From positions 3,429,365-3,493,364 of the forward strand of contig NC_033642.1 in assembly GCF_001540865.1 (NCBI RefSeq): DNA of 64,000 nt. The letters run 5' to 3'. Position 1 is the first letter of the stretch; every line of letters starts with the position of its first letter. The stretch is from Ananas comosus. Its lineage: Eukaryota > Streptophyta > Magnoliopsida > Poales > Bromeliaceae. The translations under genes and the position numbers were made by a program. The notes under the pieces are model-generated. The model made no database searches, had not been told where the DNA came from, and saw only the letters and a list, made by a program, of their open reading frames with translations. Shown piece by piece: positions 10,826 through 20,867 of this stretch.

Positions 10826-12020
10826 ATGTACCGTCGCCGAGGTAGACCGTCTACGTGGGATCGTGCGCAGTTGACTCAGGATTGTGCCGCACCGCCTGAG
10901 ATGCCTGAGCAGGCAGAGCCGAGTGCACCCCCAGAGGCGAGAGCATCTCCTGATTTGAGTGCACAGATAGCTGCCCTGACGGAGGTGATGAGGTGACAGG
11001 GAGAGTTGTTGGAGAGGATGTGTGAGAGGTTAGCTCCGCCCCTGAGTTCAGCACCGAGAGCACCAGAGTCAGCAGTTCCACCTCCGCTACTCCGGCGGCA
11101 GCACCAGCCGCAGCCGTACCCCCGCTAGTGGATATTCCCGCAGTGCCAGTTGCACCTCCTAGAGGGCCGGTACAGATAACTGAGGCCGAGCAGGAGCGGA
11201 TTACAGAGAGGTTGGCTCGTTTTCGCCGTTTTGATCCTCCGACCTTCGATGGTAGTTGCACTGAGGCCTGGGTTGTTGAGGGCTGGGTCAGTACAGTGGA
11301 GAAACTGTTCGAGGATCTGTTTGTTCCTGAGAGGGAGCAGGTGTCTTTGGGAGTACACTGCTTAGCAGGCGATGCTCATGCCTAGTAGAGGAGGGTGAGA
11401 CGAGATTATGGATTAGTGGCGTTGCAGATGAAGTGGGACGAGTTCTGTGGAATGTTGTTCGGGATGTATTTTCCCAACAGTATGAAACAGAAGCTCGAGG
11501 AAGATCTGAAGAAGATCCAGCAAGGTGAGCGGACAGTTCAGGAGAACATTCGGGAGTTTACTCGACTCCTGAACTGTGTGTTGTTCGTGGCCAGGGATAA
11601 GGCGCACCGAGTTTACCTCTTTGAGCAGGGTTTGAGTCTCGAGATCTTCCGGTTGGTTCATTCGCAGAGGTTGCGGACCTTGGATGCGTCGATGGGGTAG
11701 GCTCTTTAGGTTGAGAGAGGTGATGATTCCATTAGAGAGAGGACTCAGACAGCGGGGCAGAGTCAGGACCGGAAGCGCCCCTTTCCAGATGATGCAGGAC
11801 AGTCGAGCAGTAGGCGTCCGCCGAGAACACCACAATCACGCTCTCAGGGTCGTGGGTCTTCGGGGCGTAAGCGTTCTGGGGGATCCCGTCAGCAGGGACA
11901 GCCAGCGAAGACACCGCAGTGTGTGATTTGCGTGGGACCCCACTGGCCCCGGCAGTGCCAGTAGAGAGAAGGCAGGTGTTACAGTTGCGGTCAGCCCGGG
12001 CATATGAGATCAGCTTGTCC
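10826..12020 (+). pseudogene. gag: gag (capsid/nucleocapsid) pseudogene
   Basis: The first ATG after the leader is at 10826 (MYRRRGRPS). An in-frame TGA stops it at 10994 and a frame change occurs before 11090. The retrotransposon gag domain is readable from about 11200 (RRFDPPTFDG) to 11690, including YFPNSMKQKLEEDL and FTRLLNCV. Two adjacent TAG codons at 11383-11388 sit where this family has paired tryptophans. The nucleocapsid end holds a CCHC zinc knuckle, CYSCGQPGHMRSAC, at 11977-12018. Gag would package element RNA in cytoplasmic particles. This copy cannot make it. Confidence 0.9.
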
Positions 12021-12149
12021 TCGAGCAGCATCACCAGCACCATCCATCGCATCAGCACAGCCAGGACCTCCGCAATCTTACGGGGCACCGCCGAGTTATC
12101 GCCAGGAGGATAGAGCATCTGTGCCGCGTCAGGGTAAGCGACGACAGCA

Positions 12150-12846
12150 GGCTTCGAGTGGCAGAGTCTATGCAGCCCAGGTGGAGGACTCTTCAGCGGC
12201 CGACCGAGTGGTGGTAAGTATTATTTTGATTTCTGGCATTAGAGCTCGTACACTTTTTGATACCGGTGCATCGCATTCCTTTGTTAGCCGAGCATTTGCA
12301 TTGTTGCATGTTCTAGAGTTAGGGTCATTGTCATAGGCACGAGAGGTGCAGATCCCCGACCATGTGTTACAGGTTGCAGAGTGTTGTTCGTCATGTCCGG
12401 TGCAGTTGGATTAGTGGATCATGCCCGCAGACCTGTTGGTGTTAGGGCAGCTGCAGGACTTTGACGTGGTGCTCGGTATGGACTGGTTGGCGCGGTACTA
12501 TGCTACTATCGATTGTGGAGCGAGGACGGTGATGTTTCGCGAGCCAGGTCAGGAGGAGTTTACTTTCAGAGGCTGCAGGAGCACATTGTTTGCCACTTGG
12601 ATTTCTTCCGCGCTGGCTCGACAGTTGATGAGTAGAGGATGCATCGCTTTTCTAGCAGCAGTTGCTGAGGTACATACGGCAGCGCCGGGACTCGAGGATA
12701 TTCCTGTAGTCTGCGAGTTTTCAGATATGTTTCCCCCAGAGTTGATGACGATGCCGCCGGAGAGGGAGAGTGAGTTCGTGATTGATGTAGTTTCTGGAAC
12801 CGCACCAATCTCAAAGGTACCTTATCGGTGGCACCGGTGGAGCTGA
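12150..12846 (+). pseudogene. Retropepsin-like aspartic protease and linker, pseudogene
   Basis: The frame continues from gag. The active-site motif LFDTGASHSF lies at 12253-12282 and the family motif LGMDWL at about 12472. In-frame stops follow DTGAS (TAG at 12334, before AREVQ) and occur near 12412. The stretch ends at TGA 12844, where a one-base loss shifts the next domain into another frame. The protease would cleave the gag-pol polyprotein. Confidence 0.85.
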
Positions 12847-13610
12847 TGGAGCTAAAGGCACAGCTTCAGGATCTGATGGATAAGGGGTATGTGAGACCCA
12901 GTGTATCGCCTTAGGGAGCGCCGGTGTTATTTGTAAAGAAGAAGGATGGTTCGCTCAGGTTATGTGTGGATTACCGGAAGCTGAATAAAGTGACCATCAA
13001 GAACAAGTATCCTTTATTGCGCATTGATGATTTGTTTGATCCGCTGCAAGGATCTTGTGTCTTCTCGAAGATTGACCTCCAGTCAGATTACCACCAGTTG
13101 AGGGTGAGGGTCGAGGATATTCCCAAAACGGCTTTTCGGACTCGGTATGGGCATTATGAGTTCACAGTCATGCCTTTTGGATTGACGAATGCCCCTGCTG
13201 CATTCATGAATTTGATGAACAGAGTGTTCAAGCCGTTCTTGGATAGATTTGTAGTAGTCTTCATCGACGATATATTGATTTACTCCCGGAGTGATGCTGA
13301 GCATGAGGAGCACTTGAGGACTGTGCTACAACTTCTGCGAGAGAAGAAGTTATATGCCAAGTTGAAGAAGTGCAAGTTCTAGTTGCGGGAGGTTGCTTTC
13401 TTGGGCCACGTGATTTCTGCAGAGGGCGTAGCAATGGACCCGAAGAAGATCGATGTTATTCGGGATTGGCCCAGACCGACGACAGTGACAGAGGTGAGAA
13501 GTTTCCTGGGACTTGCTGGTTATTACCGTCGGTTTGTGAAAGGCTTTGCGAAGCTTTCCACACCACTCACTCGATTGACTCGAAAGGGAATTCGGTTCCT
13601 CTGAAGTGAG
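12847..13610 (+). pseudogene. Reverse transcriptase domain, pseudogene
   Basis: Readable blocks in order are [33 protein letters not shown], the catalytic FIDDILIY (about 13260-13283), FLGHVIS and [12 protein letters not shown]. The reading frame breaks at TAG 12912-12914 (between SVSP and GAP), at TAG 13380-13382 (after KKCKF) and at TGA 13602-13604. At each place related elements have tryptophan. The gap between the protease and RT frames is a single-base deletion near 12829. Confidence 0.95.
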
Positions 13611-14080
13611 GATTGTCAGAGGAGCTTTGATGAGTTGAGACAGAGGTTGACGTCAGCTCCTATCCTTGCCCTTTCTGTGATGGGGGAAGGATTTGTGATT
13701 TACAGTGATGCATCGCACAGCGGGCTGGGCTTTGTGCTGATGCAGCATGGTAGGGTAATTGCTTATGCTTCACGGCAGTTAAAGGATTACGAGAAGAATT
13801 ACCCTACGCATGACTTGGAGCTTGCCGCGGTAGTTTTTGCTTTGAAGTTGTTGCGGCATTACTTGAACGGCGAGCACTGTGAGGTTTTCACCGATCATAC
13901 GGCGAGCACTGCGAGGTTTTCACCGATCATAAAAGTCTCAAGTATCTGTTCACACAGAAGGAGTTGAATTTGAGACAGCGCCGGTGGTTGGAGTTACTGA
14001 AGGATTATGATATTAGTATTCAGTATCATCCCGCCAAGGCGAATGTGGTGGCCGATGCGTTGAGCAGGAAGGCAGTGCAG
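13611..14080 (+). pseudogene. RNase H domain, pseudogene with 32-bp tandem duplication
   Basis: The RNase H blocks [31 protein letters not shown] and VFTDH are present and contain the acidic catalytic residues. Immediately after VFTDH a 32-bp segment is repeated (13867-13898 and 13899-13930), which shifts the frame. The original frame resumes with KSLKYLFTQ, then [14 protein letters not shown] and [12 protein letters not shown]. Confidence 0.93.
13867..13930. repeat. 32-bp tandem duplication in RNase H
   Basis: The two adjacent 32-base copies begin ACGGCGAGCACTG and differ at one base (TGTGAGG versus TGCGAGG). As 32 is not a multiple of three, the duplication frameshifts the domain. Confidence 0.95.
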
Positions 14081-14224
14081 AGCTTGAGTGTGTTGATTAC
14101 TGAGCAGAGACCCCTACTCGAGGAGCTACAGCGGCTGGGACTCGAGATAGTACCCCCTGGGTCTACGGCGAGGCTGATGTCTCTAGTACTACTGCCCACT
14201 CTGTTGGATAGGATCCGAGAGAAA

Positions 14225-14890
14225 TAGAGTGGAGATCCGCACTTGTTGAGGATTCGAGAGCAGTTAGACAGAGGATAGGCTGAGGGCTTTGTAGTGGACA
14301 GTTCGGGAGTACTGCGGTATAAGGACCGACTGTGTGTGCCTATGGATTCAGAGATCCAAGCGAATATTTTGAGAGAGGCTCATTGTACTCCTTATACGGT
14401 TCACCCTGGTGGAACCAAGATGTATAAGGACTTGAAGACACAGTTCTGGTGGAATGGAATGAAGAGGGACATTGGCAGATTTGTGGCTCAGTGTCTGACT
14501 TGTCAACAGGTAAAGGCCGAGCATCAGGTACCTGCTGGCAAGCTTTAGAGTCTGTTAGTGCCCGAGTGGAAATGGGAGCAGATCACGATGGACTTCGTAG
14601 TGGGGTTGCCTAGAGCATAGGATGGTTTCGATGCTATTTGGGTGATAGTGGACAGATTGACCAAGTCTGCTCACTTTCTACCAGTTCAGACCACCTGGTC
14701 CAGAGAGAGGCTCACACGGCTATACTTGGATGAGATCGTCAGGCTGCATGGTGTGCCGAGGTCGATTGTATCGGACAGAGACCTGAGGTTTGTTTCGCAT
14801 TTCTGGAGGAGTCTTCAGACAGCCTTGGGTACACAGCTACATTTCAGCACGGCGTTTCACCCACAGACAGATGGTCAGTCAGAGAGGACC
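14225..14890 (+). pseudogene. Integrase, N-terminal and catalytic part, pseudogene
   Basis: An HHCC zinc-binding region (HCTPYTVHPGG ... CLTCQQVK) is at about 14380-14510. The DDE catalytic core follows: [18 protein letters not shown] and [12 protein letters not shown]. Stops occur at 14546 and 14618 where related elements have glutamine. The solo LTR enters directly after the threonine codon that follows the catalytic glutamate. The C-terminal half continues at 17348. Confidence 0.93.
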
Positions 14891-17342
14891 TGTCACGCCC
14901 CGAGTGCACTACCGATTTGGTCGGTTCGGGCACGTCGGACAGACGCCGAACGGACAACACCTCCCCTGTCCGCCCACGGCTAAACAACGAGATTGTGTAC
15001 AACAAGTGCCCAGGAAAACAACTTGATTACATACACAATCAAACAATAGCGAGAGCACAAATAGTGCTAAATAACTAAAGAGCAAGCATCACAAGTAATA
15101 AACAAGTGAATAAAAGAGAGATACTAATCTATTACATTCATTCAACTTAATACATTTAATTCCATCTTTTACATTCTTCCAGAACATATGTACAAGCACT
15201 CTCAAACCTCACCCCTATACATCATCTACTCTCAAATACAAAGGGTGACGGCTAATGCAAAAAGGTGGATAGCTAATGCAACTAGGGCGCTAGGCCCTTA
15301 CCGCGATCCTCGCGCTCGCCTGGGACACTCGAACTCGGACCTGTAAAAAGTGGGATGAGAACTATCTTCCATAGTTCCCAGTGGGTTCGGCCGCCGACTC
15401 CGCCGGTCTCCCCACTAGGTCCAAGTGGGCACAAGTAGATAAACAGATAGATAGATATGGAAAGCTATGAAAACATACTAGTAAAGCTACACTACTGTGC
15501 CCAAATCATGTATATGTAGAATACATGCACAACAAAGTAGATAATCAACTAGCCCGTCATATGTCCAAGAAGTAAAGCTATTTACTTGTTCATCAATCTC
15601 GTGGCTCACTCACGAATTCGCCCACTACTCACATAGCCATCTCGACGCGTAGGGAGACTAGACTCAAACTACGAATCCGAGACCGTCTGCGGGACCCCAC
15701 ATAGGCCATCCCTCAGGACCCCAAATAGGCCATCCCTATCCTACGGGACCCCAAATAGGCCATCCCTTGTGACCGACTCCGGAGCGCACTACTTGTGTGG
15801 AGCGACCATCACAAGTTGGGAACAGACAATGAGTATGATCCAATTCTCCCACCTCAAGGGTACCTTATCCTCTAGGGCTACTATCACCATAGTCAATGGG
15901 TTTCATATACGCTACAACTCACATATGCCACTCGTTCTTTGTTTAATTAACAACTAGATGCCACTCGTTCTTTGTTTCAGCCATTAAGTCATTCTTTCAT
16001 CGCTGCACTATAGGATTACAAGTCTCGACCCAATCCTCATCAATCCACTATATCCAACAACTAATACATAATATGGTATCAGATAGGAAAGCATAAGGAA
16101 AGGCAATGCACATTTATCCTATAATGCATGTGAACACAAGATGCAAGGTCTCAAAATACTAAGACATAAGAGGGAGCCCGATTGCTTCGGGATGGTCACC
16201 ACCCACCTCTTGGTGATGCCGCGATGGTAGAAAACTCGATCTCGCAGTCCTTGGTGGACGCTTCGACTTCTCGGGTCGATCCGAACCCTTAAGCGCTTGA
16301 TTCGGCGATATCTTCGCACCCGCTCGTCGTATTGACGAACCGTCCTCGCCGACGCGTTTCGTGACCTAGCAATTTGGTTTACGACCTATTAAAATAGATC
16401 AAAACCCTAGATTTCCAAAAATTCCGAATCCGTGCCCTAGGTTGGCAACGATGGGGAAATCCGTGGTGCGAGCTTCAAATGCGAGCTCGAACCATCACCC
16501 TAGCCTCAATAGGTTCCATTCAAACCATCTCTAAGCAATAAAACCTAATCTCAAGAAATCCACCATGGATGGATTTGAAGCTTACCTCTAGACCAAGCTC
16601 CAAGCTTGCTCTAGCTTGAAGGAGAGAGGGAAGAAGATGATCTTCTTCTTCTTCTTGATCTTCTCTTTCTCTTTCTCTTCTTTTCCTTCTTTCCCTTCTT
16701 CTCCTTCTCTTCTTCTTTTCCTTTTGTTCTAGAGAGAGAGAGGGAAAGGGTGTGAGAGGGATAGAGAGCAAATGAGAGGAATAAAGAGGTCCCCCACCTC
16801 TCATATAGGCCATTTTACAGATAGCCCCCTCAACTTTCCACTCTCTGCGGCAACCCTCACTGGGGCATTTTCGTAGTCAGGGACCGGTTCCAGCTCGGGG
16901 AGACCGGTCCCAGAGAGCCTTCCATCTCGGGCAGAAGGGATTTCACGTTCGGGAACCGGTCCCTACCTGAGAGACCGACCCCTCGGAAACCGGTCCTTGT
17001 CTGAGAGACCGGTTCCCGAGAGTTGGATTTTCGGGACTTAGCCAAGTTTCGGCTATTCTCGCTGGGTTAACGTTCGGGGACCGGTCCTCCCCTACTAGGG
17101 ACCGGTTGCATCAAGGATCCCCCCAACCCCAGCCTGATGGGACCGGTCTCTCCTTGCCAGGGACTGGTCCCTGAGAGCAATTCTGCTCCAGTGCAGATTT
17201 TGCACTGCTGCTCTCGCGGACCCTTCCTTAATGCACCTTGCGCATTTTAATCACTTTCGGATTTTCCGAAGCTTACACACTCGACAACTAGTCGATTCCA
17301 ATCGAAGTCTAATCCTCGGATTTCGAGATTAACTTCCTTACA
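14891..17342 (-). mobile_element. Solo LTR inserted in integrase (2,452 bp)
   Basis: On the plus strand it begins TGTCACGCCCCG and ends CTTCCTTACA, so the LTR reads TGTAAGG...CGGGGCGTGACA on the minus strand. The target duplication GGACC is at 14886-14890 and 17343-17347. No internal region or PBS is present, so the insertion has been reduced to one LTR by recombination. The U3 side (16883-17168) carries five pairs of ACCGGT-like sites. A TATATG-type box on the minus strand lies near 16803. The frames inside are not genes. Confidence 0.95.
16883..17168. promoter_or_regulatory. U3 palindrome array, GACCGGTC type
   Basis: ACCGGT-like cores start at 16883/16903, 16955/16974, 16989/17008, 17080/17101 and 17142/17163. 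Partners are 19-21 bp apart in every pair. Flanks tend to be symmetric, as in GGACCGGTCC. Confidence 0.8.
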
Positions 17343-17347
17343 GGACC

Positions 17348-18113
17348 ATACGGACTCTAGAGGACATGCTGAGGGATTGCGTCCTGGACTTTGGAGGAGG
17401 GTGGTATCGACATTTGAGACTGACTGAGTTTGCATACAACAACAGATATCAAACGAGCATCCAGATGGCTCCGTTTGAGGCGCTGTATGGACAAGATGTC
17501 GATTCCCTTTGTTTTGGAGCGATATGGGTGAGAGGAAGACACTAGGACCTGAGATCTTGCTGGAGGCTGAAGAAAAGGTGAGAGTTATTCGATGACATCT
17601 TTTGACAGCCCAGAGCCGCCAGAGGAGCTACGCTGATACCCGGAGACGAGACTTAAAGTTTCAGGTTGGAGATCATGTTTTCCTCAAAGTTTTGCCGTCC
17701 AGAGGGATTCGTCGATTTGGAGTACGTGGAAAGCTCAGTCCACGTTTCGTTAGCCCTTTTGAAGTATTGGAGCGAGTTGGACCGGTTGCCTACAGGATCG
17801 CTCTACCCTCGTGACTAGCCAACATTCACGATGTCTTCCACGTCTCGGCATTGAAGAGATATGTTTTCGATCCTTCTCACGTGATTGACTTCACTCCACT
17901 AGAGATTGGCGAGGATCTGAGATACGAGGAGCGACCGTTGCTGATTCTTGCTCGGGAGACGAAAGAATTGCGCAACCGAGTCAATCCGTATGTAAAGGTG
18001 CAGTGAAGTAATCACGAGAAGCGGGAGGCGACTTGGGAGCCCGAGACAGTGATGAGAGAGTCCTACCCTTACCTTTTTGAGGATCCGAGCTGAGGTATGC
18101 TTAAGTTTCGAGG
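17348..18113 (+). pseudogene. Integrase C-terminus and chromodomain-like tail, pseudogene
   Basis: Integrase resumes in frame after the solo LTR with IRTLEDMLRDCV, then AYNNRYQTSIQMAPFEALYG. The later blocks FQVGDHVFLKV, LSPRFVSPFEVLERVG, IHDVFHVSALKRY and the tail HEKREATWEPE...YPYLF are the GPY/F and chromodomain-like end typical of chromoviruses. Such tails steer integration to particular chromatin. Frame loss near 17500 and stops at about 17596, 17812 and 18004 prevent translation. Confidence 0.9.
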
Positions 18114-18127
18114 ACGAAACTTTTTGT

Positions 18128-18139
18128 AGTGGGGGAGGA
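18128..18139 (+). other. Polypurine tract
   Basis: AGTGGGGGAGGA directly precedes the TG of the 3' LTR and would prime plus-strand synthesis. Confidence 0.92.
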
Positions 18140-20028
18140 TGTGGTATCTCTGGTGTTCAGCAGTAGAGGCTTGTCGACAGCTCTGGAGAGTGTCGGGACA
18201 AGTCCGAGTCGCGTTGGCGCGAAATAGACGCAAAACGGACTCAGCAGGGACGCGAGAGCAGGACATGGCATTGGAATCTGCAAACAGCAGATTTTCTGCT
18301 TGTTATACCGGTAGAACCATCAAGGCGTACCGGTACACTTTCTGTACCGGTACAATATCAGGGGTGTACCGGTACACTTTGACAGATTGTGAGCAGCTGC
18401 TCTCGGGTTGCCATTTGTGCCGGTACAAATAGTCGTGTACCGGTACACCATGGTAGGTGAGAGGGTGTTTTGGTCATTTCGTGCCTCATTCACATCACCA
18501 CTTTCCTCCACCGCTTATATAGGATAGAGATGAGTTGAGAAAGGATGTTTTCGTGTTTCTTCTTCCCTCTCTCTCTCTAGCATCGGCCGAGCAAAGAGGA
18601 GCTCGGGTGGAGTGTTTCGTCGCCGACGTCGCGTCGCGGAACCGTTCAAGCGCACATTTGTTGCCGTAGCATCGCGAGAAGGTCGTGCGAGGGTGCGATT
18701 CCGCCGTTCTCGACGTCGCGCCGGAGTTGGTTTGGCTTTCGAGGTGGGTTTATTATCGGATTCTTACTCCTAGAGGCTCGTTGGTCGACATGTATATTTC
18801 GGGTTTACACGTACTTGTATTATAGCTCTAATTCATGGTAGCTTCATGTTTTGCTAACTAGAATGAATTTAGAGCATGGTTTTAATTATGTATAAACTAT
18901 ACATGTTGGACTTGGATTTGACTTAGGAGAAAATCCGCGAATAACCTGTCATATGCTTACACTACCAGATTTAGCTCTAAGAGCCATTATTATTTTGTAT
19001 CGCTGCAGTATCAGCATGGTGGATACCCCAGGTAGTGTAGATTGCTGTTACGCTCGTGCTGGGATGCCGAGCCTATTTTTATAGTAGTGCTCAGATTGTT
19101 CCGGACTGTTGGGGGCCGTTGGGATTGACGGTGGACTCAAATTGCCATTTGGCATCAGATTGTACCTAGAGCACGTGATTTGTTGGTTGTTAGATCAGTT
19201 GGACCCGGTATACTTGACTATAGCCTGCGAGAGTCTGATTGAGCTCGACAGATTTACGCTTGCATACTCGGTTGGGTAGCGCCCATGAGTGCCACTCCGG
19301 AGTTGGGCTTTGTGCTTCTGCATTGGTGTCGAGGTGTCCTGTTTGGACTTGCTATCCACTGACTGCTTAGTGTGGAGCTAGCTTTAGCTTCGACAGGCGG
19401 GATGGGTGTGTTCACAGTCCCTGGGACGGGTATGGTTACAGTCCCGAGTGAGGTTGGGTCAGGATTGACATTTTCTGCAGATTGTTAGTATTAGAGCATT
19501 ATAGTATTATGGTTCTTAGCTGTAGATTTTGTTCCAGCTTTATGTACTATCCCTGCTCCTTTCTGTAAACTTTGTGGGTGGACCGATGATGTTGAGGGCG
19601 GCACCTACTGAGGACTACTTGTTTTTACAGTAGTTCTCACGCCCAGTTGTTACCTCTCTTTTTGCAGAGCCTTCGGTTCCGGCTGCTGCACTTTCGGAGA
19701 CGAATCGTGGCAAGGGCGTCGTGAGTTAGAGCCCTACCAGATGAGCCAGAGCTAGTGGAGTACCAGCTACAGGTAGTTGTAGTTTTTGGTTCATTATATA
19801 CTGATGTTATATCTCGCTGGAGCAAGTGTTTATGTACCATTATACTGTGTATGTACTGATTCATTTTTATTATATACTCATGTTCTTTCCTAGCAGCTCT
19901 ATACTACTGGTTGTAATGTGTATTATTACAGGTACAGTTACAGCTTCGCTTCGTATACAGGAAAAATATCTATGTATACGGCGGGTCTGTTAGCGAGCCC
20001 GAAAAAACGAGTAATCCGGGGCGTGACA
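18140..20028 (+). repeat. 3' LTR of the gypsy element (1,889 bp)
   Basis: The LTR runs TGTGGTATCT...GGGGCGTGACA and matches the 5' LTR along its whole length. The U3 palindrome array is at 18307-18444 and the TATATAGG box near 18517. Most differences from the 5' copy are transitions. Confidence 0.95.
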
Positions 20029-20430
20029 ATAATAATATAATATTTGATAGTTGAAATTTTTACAGTGTAAAAAATATCTATTTCGATTTCGCTTGTCTTT
20101 TGATTAGTCTTATTTTTTATGCTTTTGATAATTACCTACTGATTTCTTTGCTAATTTAAATTTAGGAATCAAATATTTTATTAGTTGTATGTGTAATGAT
20201 AAAATTATTCATTTTACTTATTAGGTTTAAATATTTTTAGAAAGAAATATAGTTTAATTTCATTCTTTAATTTCAATTTTTTTAATTTATTCTTAAATTT
20301 TTAATTATTTAATACAGAGATAAATAATATTTAAAAATATTAATGCATAATAGAAAAAAAATAATATTAATAGTTCTAATAATTTACTATTGTATTAGTT
20401 TCCCGCCACAGCGCGGGGACCCTTAACTAG
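20029..20430 (+). mobile_element. Tandem unit B right part and Helitron 3' terminus
   Basis: The first part continues unit B after the retrotransposon and matches unit A from about 8070 to 8280. It ends in a Helitron-type terminus: a CCCGC...GCGGG hairpin (20402-20417), a 9-base spacer, then CTAG (20427-20430) followed by T. The whole carries no coding capacity, so it is the end of a non-autonomous Helitron. Confidence 0.65.
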
Positions 20431-20867
20431 TAAATAAACTATAATTTGGGAACCAAATGGGGGCCTCCCGTGCCTCCACGTCAGCATGGGGAGTTGGGGT
20501 AAATAACCAACAAATAATAAATTAAAAAAAATAAATATAGTAAAATTTAAACAATAAATAAAAAATAAAAAATAAATAAAATATAGTATAAGTAAATAAA
20601 AACACAAGAAAATAACCAATAAATAATAAATTAAAAAATAAATAAAATATAGTAAAAGTTAAACAATAAATAATAAAAAAAATAAAATAAAATATTAGTG
20701 TATATATAATAATATTTTAATTAATGCATGTGGGACATGCATTAAAAATAAATAAATAAAAATGAAAAAGAGAAATAATAAATAAATGTAGTATGTAAAC
20801 AAATATATATAATAATAATAAATAAAACAATATATATAATANAAATTTCAGTCTACCACAGGGACCG
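20431..20867. repeat. AT-rich stretch with 109-bp tandem repeat and an N
   Basis: AAATAACCAAYAAATAATAAA-like sequence at 20501 recurs at about 20610, giving two units of about 109 bp. The rest is AATA/TATA low complexity. Base 20842 is N. A short GTCTACCACAGGGACCG sequence then abuts the next LTR. Confidence 0.6.

Larger units (their letters stand above)
8649..20028 (+). mobile_element. Ty3/gypsy chromovirus-like retrotransposon, complete but decayed
   Basis: The element has 5' LTR 8649-10528, PBS 10537-10548, gag and pol remnants 10826-14890 and 17348-18113, PPT 18128-18139, and 3' LTR 18140-20028. The TSD ATAAT occurs at 8644-8648 and 20029-20033. Domain order is gag, protease, reverse transcriptase, RNase H, integrase, chromodomain-like tail, which is the Ty3/gypsy chromovirus order and most like the Tekay/Del group. 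Stop codons and small frameshifts break every domain. A reverse-strand solo LTR interrupts the integrase at 14891-17342. By eye the first 350 bases of the two LTRs differ by roughly 2-3%, mostly transitions, so the insertion is not recent. Confidence 0.95.

Noticed and set aside
10851..11835. Minus-strand frames of 136-140 codons across gag
   Set aside because: They lie opposite recognisable gag sequence and show no domain of their own.
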